64,000 nt of DNA from JAHEEL01 sp942491345 (GTDB lineage: Bacteria; Actinomycetota; Acidimicrobiia; Spongiisociales; UBA5794). A program made the translations under genes and the position numbers. The DNA lies in assembly GCA_942491345.1 (NCBI GenBank), contig CALOAN010000044.1, positions 248,001 to 312,000 of the forward strand, read 5' to 3'. Positions 17,382 through 26,266 of this stretch are shown piece after piece. Under the pieces are notes generated by a model that made no database searches, was not told the DNA's origin, and worked only from the letters and a program-made list of their open reading frames with translations. Within the stretch, counting starts at the first letter, position 1. Every line of letters starts with the position of its first letter.

Positions 17382-18965
17382 ATGACCACTGCACTCGTCA
17401 ACGGTCTGATCCACGGCCACCCGCGCGCATCTGCCGTCCTCATCAAAAGGGGGTCGATTGCCGGAATCGGAAGCGAGGACCTGGCAACGCTGGCCACCGA
17501 CATCATCGACCTCGAGGGCCGGCCGTTGCTGCCGGGATTCCAGGACTCGCACGTTCATCCGTCGATGGCCGGCCTCGAACTCGTCACCTGCCATCTCCTC
17601 GAGACGCCGCACACCGAACAGGCCTATCTGAGCGCAATCCGCGAATACGTGAATCGGTCCGACAAGCCGTGGATCACGGGCGCCGGCTGGTCCATGGAGG
17701 CCTTCGAACGAGGCATCCCCACGGCCGCGGCGCTCGACGCCGTGGTCCCCGATCGTCCGGTCATGCTGTGGAACTCCGACCATCACGGCGCCTGGGTGAA
17801 CTCGAAGGCCCTCGAGATCGCCGGCTTCACGGCTGCGACGCCCGATCCTCCGGACGGACGGATCGATCGCGATGAACACGGCAACCCGATCGGTTCGCTC
17901 CAGGAAGGAGCGGTCGAGCTGATCCTGCCCTTCATGCCCGAGCCAACCGCTGAAGAGCGGGTAGACGGGATCCTCGCCGGGCAGGAGTACCTCATTTCCC
18001 TCGGTATCACCGCATGGCAGGACGCGATGGTAGAACCGGCGACCCACGATGCCTATGTAGCGCTCGACGGCCGCGGCGGGCTCATCGCCGATGTCATCGG
18101 CGGCCTCTGGTGGGAACGAACGCAGGGGGCCGAGCAGGTCGAAGCCTTCGCCGCCCGCCGTGAGTCCACTCCGCCCGGCCGCTACCGGGCAACGTCGGTC
18201 AAGATGATGCTGGACGGTGTGGCCGAGAACTACACCGCATCGATGCTCGAGCCGTATCGCGACGCGGACGGGAACCCAACAGAGAACCGAGGAATCGACT
18301 TCATCGATCCCGACGACCTGATCCGGTACGTGACGATGCTCGACGCCGCGGGATTCCAGGTGCACTTCCACGCCCTCGGCGACCGTGCCGTGCGCCAAGG
18401 CCTCGACGCCATCGAGGCCGCGATCCGGGCAAACGGTGACGCGAAGCGACGCCACCACCTCGCCCATATCCAGGTCGTCGACCGGGCCGACGTGCCGAGG
18501 TTCGCCGCCCTCGGTGCGGGGGCGAACGCACAGCCGCTCTGGGCCCGCCACGAGGACCAGATGGATGTGCTCACGATCCCGTTCCTCGACCCAACGGCTG
18601 CCGGACACCAGTACCCGTGGCGGTCCCTCCTCGACGCCGGCGCAGAGCTCGCGTTCGGTTCGGACTGGAACGTCTCCTCACCCGATCCGCTCCTCGGTAT
18701 CGGCACGGCCGTCTCGCGCACCAGACCCACGTCGCGGCCGGAGCCCTTCCTCCCTGAACAGCGGATCACGATGGACGAGGCCATCACGGCCTACACCGCA
18801 GGGTCTGCGTGGGTGGCCCATCGCGAAACACACACCGGCCGGATCGAAGTCGGGTTCGACGCCGACCTCGTCGTCATCGATCGCCCCCTCGAGACGGTGG
18901 AGGACGCGTTCGCCGCACGCGTGGACCTGACGATGGTGAAGGGCGACGTGGTGTTTGAGAGGTAG
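17382..18965 (+). CDS. YtcJ-like metal-dependent amidohydrolase
   Basis: This 527-residue protein belongs to the amidohydrolase-3 group of the metal-dependent hydrolase superfamily. The HxH metal motif is in FQDSHVHPS near residue 56, a later His in AHIQVVD near residue 363, and the catalytic Asp in FGSDWNVSSP near residue 428. These enzymes hydrolyse C-N bonds of varied amides, and most members have no known substrate. It sits between the pot operon and a PuuB-like oxidase, so an N-acyl amine substrate is conceivable. A two-hairpin element follows the stop. Confidence 0.85.
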   Translation: MTTALVNGLIHGHPRASAVLIKRGSIAGIGSEDLATLATDIIDLEGRPLLPGFQDSHVHPSMAGLELVTCHLLETPHTEQAYLSAIREYVNRSDKPWITGAGWSMEAFERGIPTAAALDAVVPDRPVMLWNSDHHGAWVNSKALEIAGFTAATPDPPDGRIDRDEHGNPIGSLQEGAVELILPFMPEPTAEERVDGILAGQEYLISLGITAWQDAMVEPATHDAYVALDGRGGLIADVIGGLWWERTQGAEQVEAFAARRESTPPGRYRATSVKMMLDGVAENYTASMLEPYRDADGNPTENRGIDFIDPDDLIRYVTMLDAAGFQVHFHALGDRAVRQGLDAIEAAIRANGDAKRRHHLAHIQVVDRADVPRFAALGAGANAQPLWARHEDQMDVLTIPFLDPTAAGHQYPWRSLLDAGAELAFGSDWNVSSPDPLLGIGTAVSRTRPTSRPEPFLPEQRITMDEAITAYTAGSAWVAHRETHTGRIEVGFDADLVVIDRPLETVEDAFAARVDLTMVKGDVVFER

Positions 18966-18988
18966 CCCTTGGTCCGTCTCGGTTCCTT

Positions 18989-19075
18989 GCCTCCACCACG
19001 CAGTGGGGGAGGCGCGCCAGGGCGACGCCCTGGCGCGGAGGGGGCTTTGGGAGCCCAAACCTCCAAGATGGGGCC
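18989..19075 (+). repeat. Two-hairpin intergenic element, locus 3
   Basis: Hairpin 1 (18989-19013) has arms GCCTCC/GGAGGC and CCAC/GTGG with loop GCA. Hairpin 2 (19014-19036) is a perfect 10-bp stem, GCGCCAGGGC with GCCCTGGCGC, around GAC. GGAGGGGGC and a diverged tail (GGGAGCCCAA...AAGATGGGG) follow. It is oriented with the amidohydrolase gene and is the only locus not between convergent genes. Confidence 0.8.
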
Positions 19076-19108
19076 ACAAGGCCCGCCCCGCGCGACTGGC
19101 ACGTTCGA

Positions 19109-19114
19109 TAAGAT
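19109..19114 (+). promoter_or_regulatory. -10 box of a leaderless promoter
   Basis: TAAGAT ends seven bases before the ATG at 19122, with no ribosome site in between. This gives the FAD oxidoreductase its own promoter after the locus 3 element. Confidence 0.5.
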
Positions 19115-19121
19115 CCCGTCC

Positions 19122-20399
19122 ATGAAGACGGTTCCCTACTGGACCGATCGGACGCCGCGGCCGGATGGCATTGCCACTGAAGAGCCTCCGCCAACCGCAG
19201 ACGTCGTCATCATCGGAGCGGGGGTCACCGGACTGACAGCAGCCAGGCGCCTCGCCGACCTCGGCCGTTCGGTCGTGCTCGTCGAGGCCATGGAGATCGG
19301 CCAGGGCGCATCGGCCGTGAACGGCGGCCAGCTCAACTACGGTCTCAAACCGTCCAACGCAACCCTCACGAAGCGGTTCGGCCCGGAGACGGCCCGGGCG
19401 ATGTGGGATGCATCGCTCGACGCGATCGACCTTGCACAACGAATCACCATCGAAGACGGCTTCGATGCCGATTTTCGGCGCTCAGGCGCCGTATCACTTG
19501 GATACCGCAAGGACGGCGTCAAGAGTGCGCGTGCTGAATCACGCGAGATGAAGGAAGACTTCGGGTTCGAAACGACCGTAGCCGAGGGTGAAGAACTGCG
19601 CTCGTTCATTGGATCAGACGCCTTTGCCTACGGTGTGATCAGCACGGTGGACGCCGCTGTCGACCCCGCCAAGTACACCTTCGGACTCGCAGAGGGTGTT
19701 GCTCGTCGCGGTGTCGCCATCGTTGAGAACTGCCGGGCAACGGGGTTGTACCGATCGGGCTCCACCCACTTCGTCGCGACAACCAAGGGGACGATCCAGG
19801 CGGGTGACGTCCTCATAGCGACAAACGGATATACCCCGAAGGATCTTGTTCCCGACGTCCGGCGTCAGGTTGTCCCAATCGGCTCCTACATGGTCGCAAC
19901 CGTCCCCCTTGCACCAGATGTGCTCGATCGATTGCTGCCCGGCAACTACATCTACTGGACCCAGCGGCGCTTCCTGAACTACTTCCGTCGTTCGGAGGAC
20001 AACCGCCTCCTCTTCGGGGGGCGACCGGACCTCTCGCCCAACCTCGAACTCGTCTCGGTAGCACAAGGCATGCAGACAACGATTGGTGAGCTCTTCCCTG
20101 AGCTTGCCGAAGTCGAGCTGAGCCATGTGTGGGGAGGCAGACTCGCAGCGACATTCGATCTTCTCCCCCACCTCGGCCGTACGGCGGATGGGGTCTGGTA
20201 CCTCGTCGGATACGGTGGCCACGGAATGACACTCGCGACCTACCTCGGTACCGAGGTCGGCGGGCTGATTGGAGGCGCGATCGAAGACAGCCCGTTCCTC
20301 GGGCTCCCTCATCCAACACGCTTCTACTACCGGGGGAACCCATGGTTCCTGCGCGCTGGTGGTGTTCTGTTCCGCGGCCTCGATCGGGTCGGCCGCTAG
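19122..20399 (+). CDS. FAD-dependent amine oxidoreductase, PuuB/DAO-like
   Basis: This 425-residue flavoprotein has the N-terminal Rossmann motif VVIIGAGVTGLTAARRLA near residue 29, an SAVNGGQLNYGL segment near residue 66 typical of the gamma-glutamylputrescine oxidase/glycine oxidase group, and a C-terminal GYGGHGMTLATYLG that closes the FAD site. Such enzymes oxidise primary or secondary amines to aldehydes. With a PotABCD-type importer, an aldehyde dehydrogenase and an aminotransferase nearby, a Puu-like amine route is plausible. The open frame extends upstream into the repeat; ATG 19122 is chosen from homologous length and the -10 box. It overlaps the next gene's stop tail to tail. Confidence 0.82.
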   Translation: MKTVPYWTDRTPRPDGIATEEPPPTADVVIIGAGVTGLTAARRLADLGRSVVLVEAMEIGQGASAVNGGQLNYGLKPSNATLTKRFGPETARAMWDASLDAIDLAQRITIEDGFDADFRRSGAVSLGYRKDGVKSARAESREMKEDFGFETTVAEGEELRSFIGSDAFAYGVISTVDAAVDPAKYTFGLAEGVARRGVAIVENCRATGLYRSGSTHFVATTKGTIQAGDVLIATNGYTPKDLVPDVRRQVVPIGSYMVATVPLAPDVLDRLLPGNYIYWTQRRFLNYFRRSEDNRLLFGGRPDLSPNLELVSVAQGMQTTIGELFPELAEVELSHVWGGRLAATFDLLPHLGRTADGVWYLVGYGGHGMTLATYLGTEVGGLIGGAIEDSPFLGLPHPTRFYYRGNPWFLRAGGVLFRGLDRVGR

Positions 20400-20923
20400 G
20401 AGGCCTCGGTGGGAGGGCTGTCAAGACCACCCTGATGGTCGTGCGCCCCGGATGCCGCTCCCCACGCCGCGTTCGTTCGGAGTTCCACCAGGCGTCCCAC
20501 AGCGAACTCGATCTGAGTCATACACGTTGTCCGCCAAATGCCCGATTCGATGAACCGATCGTGCTCACCCGGTTCTCGAAGGTCGAGACCGAGAAGGCCG
20601 CGACAGGTCGTGGAACCGAATTCCGCGTCAAATCGGTCCATTAGGTCCATCACCACCTCCCGCGCAGCCTGTTTGGCCTCGCTGTGGTCGGTGATGTTCC
20701 GGCCGGCGAGCTGGCCAACGGCCAGGGCCGCTCCCGAAATGGCGCCACACACCCCGCCGCCATAGGCGACACCACCGTTGAGCGCCATCGCTGCTGAGGA
20801 ATCGTCGGCGTCGGGAAGATCAAACGCCCGCTTGAGCACGATGTACGTGGTTTCGGCACACCCGTGTTCGTTCTCCTCGGTGAGGAAGAGCTCACGAGCC
20901 TGCGTGACGGCGTCGTCGGTCAT
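20396..20923 (-). CDS. C_GCAxxG_C_C family protein
   Basis: This 175-residue protein carries the four spaced cysteines that define the family: HGCAETTY near residue 20, GGGVCGAISGAALAVG near residue 58, STTCRGLLG near residue 106 and WRTTCMTQ near residue 129. The family is thought to be redox or metal related, but its role is unknown. The frame extends upstream to 20977; ATG 20923 is preferred because MTDDAV gives the usual length. It overlaps the convergent FAD oxidoreductase by four bases and faces the cupin gene across a type B palindrome. Confidence 0.75.
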   Translation of the reverse strand: MTDDAVTQARELFLTEENEHGCAETTYIVLKRAFDLPDADDSSAAMALNGGVAYGGGVCGAISGAALAVGQLAGRNITDHSEAKQAAREVVMDLMDRFDAEFGSTTCRGLLGLDLREPGEHDRFIESGIWRTTCMTQIEFAVGRLVELRTNAAWGAASGAHDHQGGLDSPPTEAS

Positions 20924-21084
20924 CGGGCTATTGTCGTCGAACCGGCCGCGCCACGCAGGATGCCGAAAGTCCCACAACCGTCCGCCTGCATCTGATCCGG
21001 TCCAAGCGGAACGGCAAGGATGCTCATATCCGCCATTCCCCCCACCTTGATCGGTCGCCGGTCGCCCGCTACCATCTGGTTATC

Positions 21085-21098
21085 GATAATCGATGATC
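21085..21098. promoter_or_regulatory. Palindromic operator/-10, type B, between C_GCAxxG and cupin genes
   Basis: GATAATCGATGATC differs from the perfect palindrome at 8505 by one base. The left half gives GATAAT on the plus strand and the right half GATCAT on the minus strand, so it could serve both divergent genes. The cupin start is 50 bases downstream. Confidence 0.55.
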
Positions 21099-21147
21099 GT
21101 GCGCGTCGGCGCCGCCCGTCGAACGATGACGAACTGTGAGGTGCAGC

Positions 21148-21513
21148 ATGCTCAAGGCCGTCACCAGGGAAGAGGCTGAACTCTTCGAACTCCCCGGTCG
21201 CGATTGGTACCACTACAGCGGACCATCGATGACCGGAGCCAAACACTCAACCGTCGGATTCTCCGTCTTCCCCCCCGGTTCCGCACCGGAAGGCCATGTC
21301 CACCCCAGCCAGGAAGAGACGATCTACATCGTCGCCGGTCACGGCGAACTCGTGACCCCGGAAGGCACGGTGCCGCTCGAACCGGGAACGGCCGTGTTCA
21401 TCCCGATCGGCCTCCACCATCAATCCGTCTCCCACGGTCCGGGCAATCTCGAGATGGTGACCTCCTTCGGTCCCCCGGTGGTCCCAGGCTCATACGAAGA
21501 GGACGACGGCTGA
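21148..21513 (+). CDS. Small cupin-domain protein
   Basis: This 121-residue single-domain cupin has the two conserved motifs: GHVHPSQEETIYIVAGHGEL (about residues 50-69) with metal-binding His/His/Glu, and the second motif near PIGLHHQSV (about residue 94). Small cupins may be isomerases, decarboxylases or ligand-binding proteins, so no reaction is assigned. A GAGGTG ribosome site precedes ATG 21148. The split transketolase follows within 27 bases, so a role in the same sugar pathway is likely. Confidence 0.75.
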   Translation: MLKAVTREEAELFELPGRDWYHYSGPSMTGAKHSTVGFSVFPPGSAPEGHVHPSQEETIYIVAGHGELVTPEGTVPLEPGTAVFIPIGLHHQSVSHGPGNLEMVTSFGPPVVPGSYEEDDG

Positions 21514-21539
21514 ACGAACGATCGACGGAGGGAACTTCG

Positions 21540-22412
21540 ATGACCCAGATCACGACCACCTACACCCCCGAGGACATGGCTGAGTTCGCCCGCCAGGCCC
21601 GAGTTCGCATCCTCGAGGCCGTCAAACACGCGGGCGGCGGCCACGTGGGCGGCCCGTACTCGGCGGCCGACATGCTCGCAGCGCTGTACTTCGGTGTGCT
21701 CAACATCCGTCCGGACGAACCGGATTGGCCCGACCGCGATCGATTCGTGCTCTCGAAGGGACACAGCTCGATCGCGCTGTACACGATGCTCGCGCTGCGC
21801 GGCTACTTTCCGGTCGAAGAGCTTCTGACCTTCGACGCGATCAATTCGCGGCTTCAGGGGCACCCGGACATGACCGTCACCCCCGGCGTCGACATGTCGT
21901 CCGGATCACTCGGTCTCGGTTTCGCTGGAGCCCTCGGGATTGCGCTCGGCGCTCGAGCCGAGGGCCGTGACTTCACCACGTTCGTGATGCTCGGCGACGG
22001 CGAATGTAATGAGGGGGTCGTGTGGGAAGGCGCCCACGTTGCAGCCCGCTACGGCCTCGACAACGTCGTCGCCATCGTGGACCACAACAAGCTCCAGCAG
22101 TTCGGTTGGACCGGCGAGTCCCTCGACGACCGCATCACGCCGTACACCGGCAGCCAACTCGCCGACCGGTGGAAGGCTTTTGGCTGGGAGGTGATGGAGG
22201 TTGACGGGCACGACATCCCCGAGGTCCTCGCAACACTCGAGGCTGCACGGGACTTCGAAGGTGGGCCCGTCGCCGTGATCGCCCACACCGTCAAGGGCAA
22301 AGGCGTCTCCTATATGGAAGGCGACTACACGTGGCACAGCAAAGTGCCAAACGACGAAGAGTTCGCGCTTGCAATGGAAGAACTCGGTGAGTCGAAAGGA
22401 GGTGCGGCGTGA
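21540..22412 (+). CDS. Transketolase, N-terminal (TPP-binding) subunit
   Basis: This 290-residue protein is the N-terminal half of a split transketolase. It contains the GHVGGPYSAADMLAAL start region near residue 35 and the thiamine diphosphate motif GDGECNEG...VDHN (about residues 150-182). Split transketolases occur in specialised sugar pathways (for example apiose or sulfoquinovose use) as well as in general metabolism. GGAGGG lies before the ATG. It overlaps the C-terminal subunit gene by four bases (GTGA), so the two form one enzyme. Confidence 0.92.
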   Translation: MTQITTTYTPEDMAEFARQARVRILEAVKHAGGGHVGGPYSAADMLAALYFGVLNIRPDEPDWPDRDRFVLSKGHSSIALYTMLALRGYFPVEELLTFDAINSRLQGHPDMTVTPGVDMSSGSLGLGFAGALGIALGARAEGRDFTTFVMLGDGECNEGVVWEGAHVAARYGLDNVVAIVDHNKLQQFGWTGESLDDRITPYTGSQLADRWKAFGWEVMEVDGHDIPEVLATLEAARDFEGGPVAVIAHTVKGKGVSYMEGDYTWHSKVPNDEEFALAMEELGESKGGAA

Positions 22413-23356
22413 CGACGCTCACCCCGGGGAAATCTCTCCGCTTGACGTTCGGCGAGACGATCACCGACCTGGCGGCGACCGACAAGCGCCTTGTCGTACT
22501 CGACGGAGACACCGGAAGCTCCACCTATACGTCCGTCTTCGAAGCCGCGTACCCGGATCGCTTCTTCCAGATGGGCATCACCGAACAGAACATGCTCGGC
22601 ATGGCCGCCGGGATGGCGACACTCGGCCTTGTCCCCATCGTCAGCACGTTCTCGTGCTTCATCGTCTCCCGGGCCCATGACTCGATCCGAGTTCTGATTG
22701 CGCAGCCGAAGGCGAACGTGAAGCTGATGGGCGGATACGCCGGCCTGCTCGCCGGAATGACCGGCAAGACCCATCTGATGTTCGACGACATCTCGATCAT
22801 GCGGGCCATGGCCAACATGACGGTGGTCGCTCCCGTCGATGAGGTCGAGACCCGGAGCGCTCTCAAGGCGATCATCGAGTACGACGGACCGGTCTACTTC
22901 CGGCTCAACCGACCTGACACGCCGATCATCTTCGACGAGGACTACGAGTTCGTGCTCGGCAAGGCCGTCGTCGTTCGAGAGGGCACCGACGTCACTGTGT
23001 TCTCGACCGGAACGCAGACAGCTCGCGCATTCGAAGCGGCCGAGGCGCTCGCTCTCGAGGGAATCGATGTACACCTCGTGCACATCCCGACGATCAAGCC
23101 GCTCGACGTCGAAACCGTCGTGGCCGCCGCGCAGAAGACCGGTCTGGTGGTGACCAGCGAAGAGCACACCGTGGTGGGTGGCCTCGGCGGAGCCATCGCA
23201 GAGGTGTTGGCCATGAACGCGCCGACTCCGATGGTCCTGCACGGACTGCAAGACGTCTTCGGGGAATCGGGGCCTGACGGACCGCTCCTCGACAAGTACG
23301 GGATTTCCGCGGAGAAGACCGCAGCGGCCGTGAGAACCGCCGTGGAGAACCGCTAG
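22409..23356 (+). CDS. Transketolase, C-terminal (pyrimidine-binding and C-terminal domain) subunit
   Basis: This 315-residue partner has the pyrimidine-binding domain with the activating Glu in MGITEQNMLGMAAGMA near residue 53, and a C-terminal domain from about residue 185 that includes EEHTVVGGLGGAIAEVL. It resembles both transketolase C-terminal halves and 1-deoxyxylulose-5-phosphate synthase, but the separate upstream subunit favours transketolase. The GTG start overlaps the preceding stop. No phosphate-sugar isomerase gene is adjacent, so the donor and acceptor sugars are unknown. Confidence 0.92.
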   Translation: MTTLTPGKSLRLTFGETITDLAATDKRLVVLDGDTGSSTYTSVFEAAYPDRFFQMGITEQNMLGMAAGMATLGLVPIVSTFSCFIVSRAHDSIRVLIAQPKANVKLMGGYAGLLAGMTGKTHLMFDDISIMRAMANMTVVAPVDEVETRSALKAIIEYDGPVYFRLNRPDTPIIFDEDYEFVLGKAVVVREGTDVTVFSTGTQTARAFEAAEALALEGIDVHLVHIPTIKPLDVETVVAAAQKTGLVVTSEEHTVVGGLGGAIAEVLAMNAPTPMVLHGLQDVFGESGPDGPLLDKYGISAEKTAAAVRTAVENR

Positions 23357-23390
23357 ACAACAACGAGACGACCTCGCCGAAAGGACGGCT

Positions 23391-24173
23391 ATGAGTACCG
23401 AAATGTTCAGCCTCGACGGGAAGGTTGTCATGATTCCCGGGGGGAGCGGCGGCATTGGCTCTGCTCTCGCGTTGGGAGTGTGCGAGGCCGGTGCCCAGGT
23501 GGCGGTCGTCGACCGCGACGGCGACGGCCTCGAGCGATCCTGCAGCCGCATCCGAGCCGTCGGATCCGAACCGCTCGCCGTTGCTGCCGATCTGACGACA
23601 AAGGAAGGCGCAGAGCGAGCTGTTGCCGAGACCGTCGAACACTTCGGGCATGTCGACGTCGTCATCAACGCCGTCGGGGGCGGCGCCGGCAAGGTCCTCT
23701 TCGATGCCCAGGACTACCCAATCCCGGAGTGGGACTGGATCATGGAGCTGAACGTTCGCGCCACGGTCCTGCCGACCCAGGCTGCCGTCAAGGCGATGAT
23801 CCAAGCAGGCAATGGAGGGCGCGTCATCAACATCTCCTCCGTTCGTGCGAACCTCGGCATCAATGCCGGCTACTCGGCATACGTCGCCGCCAAGGGTGCG
23901 ATCAGCTCCCTCACACGCCAGTGGGCGACGGAGTGGGCGAAGTACGGCATCACCGTCAACGCCATCGCGCCAACGTTCGTCGATACGCCCCAGGTCGCGA
24001 TGCTCCTCGAGGACCCGGACTTCAAGGCCGGCGTGGTCAGCCGAATCCCCATCGGCCGGGTTGGAGAACCAAGTGATCTCATTGGTCCAGTGGTGCTGTT
24101 CGCATCCGATGCGTCATCGTTCGTGACGGGTCAGATCCTCGGGATCGACGGCGGATTGACGGCAACGCAGTAG
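23391..24173 (+). CDS. Short-chain dehydrogenase/reductase
   Basis: This 260-residue NAD(P)-dependent oxidoreductase has the glycine motif GGSGGIGSALALG near residue 16, VVINAVGGGAG near residue 88 in place of the usual NNAG, and the catalytic YxxxK in YSAYVAAKGA near residue 160 after Ser in NISSVRAN. It lies 34 bases after the transketolase genes with AAAGGAC upstream, so it probably acts on a product or precursor of the same sugar. The substrate is not determinable. Confidence 0.85.
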   Translation: MSTEMFSLDGKVVMIPGGSGGIGSALALGVCEAGAQVAVVDRDGDGLERSCSRIRAVGSEPLAVAADLTTKEGAERAVAETVEHFGHVDVVINAVGGGAGKVLFDAQDYPIPEWDWIMELNVRATVLPTQAAVKAMIQAGNGGRVINISSVRANLGINAGYSAYVAAKGAISSLTRQWATEWAKYGITVNAIAPTFVDTPQVAMLLEDPDFKAGVVSRIPIGRVGEPSDLIGPVVLFASDASSFVTGQILGIDGGLTATQ

Positions 24174-24194
24174 ATCGAGACGAGAGGCACACCA

Positions 24195-25046
24195 ATGGAG
24201 AATGTCACACCCACCATCTTCACCGAAACCAAGGTCCGTGGATGCAATCCCAGCTTTGTGGTGACATCGGATGGCGTTGTCATCGTCGACACGCCGCAGC
24301 TGCCGACCAAGGCCGTCGGGATGCGCGAGATGGCGGAGTCGTATGGACCGCTGCGCTACCTCATCAACACCGAGCACCACGTCGACCACATCTTCGGCAA
24401 CTACTACTTCAAAGGCGGCCCAACCGTCGTTCACCACCAGGGTGTCTACGACAACTTCATGGTGGTCGGACCGGAACTTGACCCCTTTGCCTACGCCAAG
24501 GAGGCCCTCCCGACCGATGACCCGGAAGGTGAGGCGATCTTCCCGGACCGCGACGTCTACTACTCCGATCCGAACAAGGGCCAGATCGTCTTCACAGGAG
24601 ATCTCACGCTCCGCGTCGGAGATCACACGTTCGAACTGATCCACACGCCGGGCCATACACCGGGCCAAATCGCCGTGTATTGCCCTGAGGAACGTGCGGT
24701 CTTCACCGGGGATACCATCTTCAGCGAGTGCCAGACCTGGCTCATGACATCCAACGTCGATGAGTGGCTCGTTGCACTCGATCGGATCGGGGAACTCGAT
24801 GTCGACTATGTGGTCCCTGGGCACGGCCCGGTCACGACAAAGGCGTACCTTGCAGTCCAGCGTGCGATGCTGATGGAGTGGAAGACCGCTGTTGCTGTGG
24901 CGGTCGCGAAGGGGTGGACGAGAGAAGAAGTCGTCGAACGGGTGGAGTTCAAGGAGCGGTATCCGGTCGACATCGGCCAGGAGTACATGATGGACTACAT
25001 CAACTCGTACAACGCCGGCTCGTTGTACGACAAGCTCACCTCATAG
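24195..25046 (+). CDS. Metallo-beta-lactamase-fold hydrolase with altered first metal ligand
   Basis: This 283-residue protein has the fold's metal positions: NTEHHVDHIFGN near residue 58, GHTPGQ near residue 155, FTGDTIF with Asp near residue 174, and PGHGPV near residue 210. In the first motif the usual HxHxDH reads EHHVDH, so Glu replaces the first His. The remaining ligands are intact, so a metal-dependent hydrolase or lactonase is likely. It follows the SDR by 21 bases and precedes an MFS gene by 8 bases. Confidence 0.8.
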   Translation: MENVTPTIFTETKVRGCNPSFVVTSDGVVIVDTPQLPTKAVGMREMAESYGPLRYLINTEHHVDHIFGNYYFKGGPTVVHHQGVYDNFMVVGPELDPFAYAKEALPTDDPEGEAIFPDRDVYYSDPNKGQIVFTGDLTLRVGDHTFELIHTPGHTPGQIAVYCPEERAVFTGDTIFSECQTWLMTSNVDEWLVALDRIGELDVDYVVPGHGPVTTKAYLAVQRAMLMEWKTAVAVAVAKGWTREEVVERVEFKERYPVDIGQEYMMDYINSYNAGSLYDKLTS

Positions 25047-25054
25047 GATCCGAG

Positions 25055-26266
25055 GTGGCCGGGGAGTCCGCCTCCCCTACCGTCGCGTGGCGCGGCGTAG
25101 CACCGGCGCTCGTGGCGACGATTGTCGCGATGCTGCCGAGTTTCCTGACCGCGGCCCTTGTTGTACAGATCGGGCTCGACACCGGTCTGACGCTGACCGG
25201 GCTCGGCGTTGTCATCGGGGTGTTCTTCGGCATGGCGGCGCTGGTCTCCTCCACCGCGGGACGCCTCTCCGAGAGCGTGGGTTGGGCGACCGGGCTCCGA
25301 ATCTCCACGCTGCTCTCAGCATTCGCTCTCGGGACCATCGGCTGGTTCGGGAACTCGGTGGCCGTGATCGGTATCTCGCTCGGGCTTGCAGGGATCGCGA
25401 GCGCTCTCACCCAGACATCCTCAAACCTCACAATCGCGCGTTGTGTCGTTCCGAGACGCCACGGTTGGATACTCGGCATCAAACACGCGTGTGTGCCCGC
25501 GGCGATGTTCCTCGCCGGACTGGCGGTGCCTGCGCTCGCCCTGACCGTCGGTTGGCGCTGGGCGTTTCGGGTCGCGGCCATGCTCGCCGTCGCCACCGCA
25601 GCATCCATACCGAGAAGGGACCAACCGCATACGCTCACCCCTCCGCCGAGATCGATCACATCATCGGCCGGTAGGCCGACTACACCCGTGCACCTCCTCG
25701 TGGTTCTCGCTGTTGCCGTCGGTCTCGGCATCGGCGCGCTCGATCCGCTCGGTTCGTTCTTTGTGAGCTACTCGGTCTCGATCGGTGTGGAAGAACAGGT
25801 CGCGGGCGTCCTTCTGGCGATTGGAGGGCTCTGCGGCATCGTCGCGCGGCTCGTGGCCGGGCGGCTCATCGACCGGATGGCTCAAGCCGACTTCACGGCG
25901 ATCGCATCGATGATGGTGGCAGGCGCGCTCGGAATCGTGATCCTGAATCTCGGCGGCTATCCCGGGTTGATCATCGGCGGCTTCGTCGGCTTCACAGCCG
26001 GCTGGGGATGGTCCGGCCTCTTCACGTTCGCCGTGGTGAAGGACAACCCGCACGCGCCGGCCGCTGCCTGGGGCATCGCCCAAACCGGGAAGTTCCTCGG
26101 CGCCGCCATCGGACCGCTCGTGTTCGGCATCGTTGCCGATCGAGTGTCGTTTGATGTCGCGTTCTGGATCGCAACCGCTGCTCTACTCGCAGCTGCAGTG
26201 CTGATCATCTACGTTCGAAACCAGCGACCGCCGTCAGCTACGACGCGGCCTCGGCTCGCTCCTTGA
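25055..26266 (+). CDS. MFS transporter (paralogue of the converging MFS gene)
   Basis: This 403-residue membrane protein has about 12 predicted helices. Its GWGWSGLFTFAVVKDNPHAP segment near residue 325 is shared almost unchanged with the protein encoded at 26238-27443. The longer open frame begins inside the preceding hydrolase gene; GTG 25055 is chosen because AGGA lies before it and the first helix follows at once. It probably imports a substrate for the enzymes encoded upstream. Its end overlaps the other MFS gene tail to tail by 29 bases. Confidence 0.8.
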   Translation: MAGESASPTVAWRGVAPALVATIVAMLPSFLTAALVVQIGLDTGLTLTGLGVVIGVFFGMAALVSSTAGRLSESVGWATGLRISTLLSAFALGTIGWFGNSVAVIGISLGLAGIASALTQTSSNLTIARCVVPRRHGWILGIKHACVPAAMFLAGLAVPALALTVGWRWAFRVAAMLAVATAASIPRRDQPHTLTPPPRSITSSAGRPTTPVHLLVVLAVAVGLGIGALDPLGSFFVSYSVSIGVEEQVAGVLLAIGGLCGIVARLVAGRLIDRMAQADFTAIASMMVAGALGIVILNLGGYPGLIIGGFVGFTAGWGWSGLFTFAVVKDNPHAPAAAWGIAQTGKFLGAAIGPLVFGIVADRVSFDVAFWIATAALLAAAVLIIYVRNQRPPSATTRPRLAP

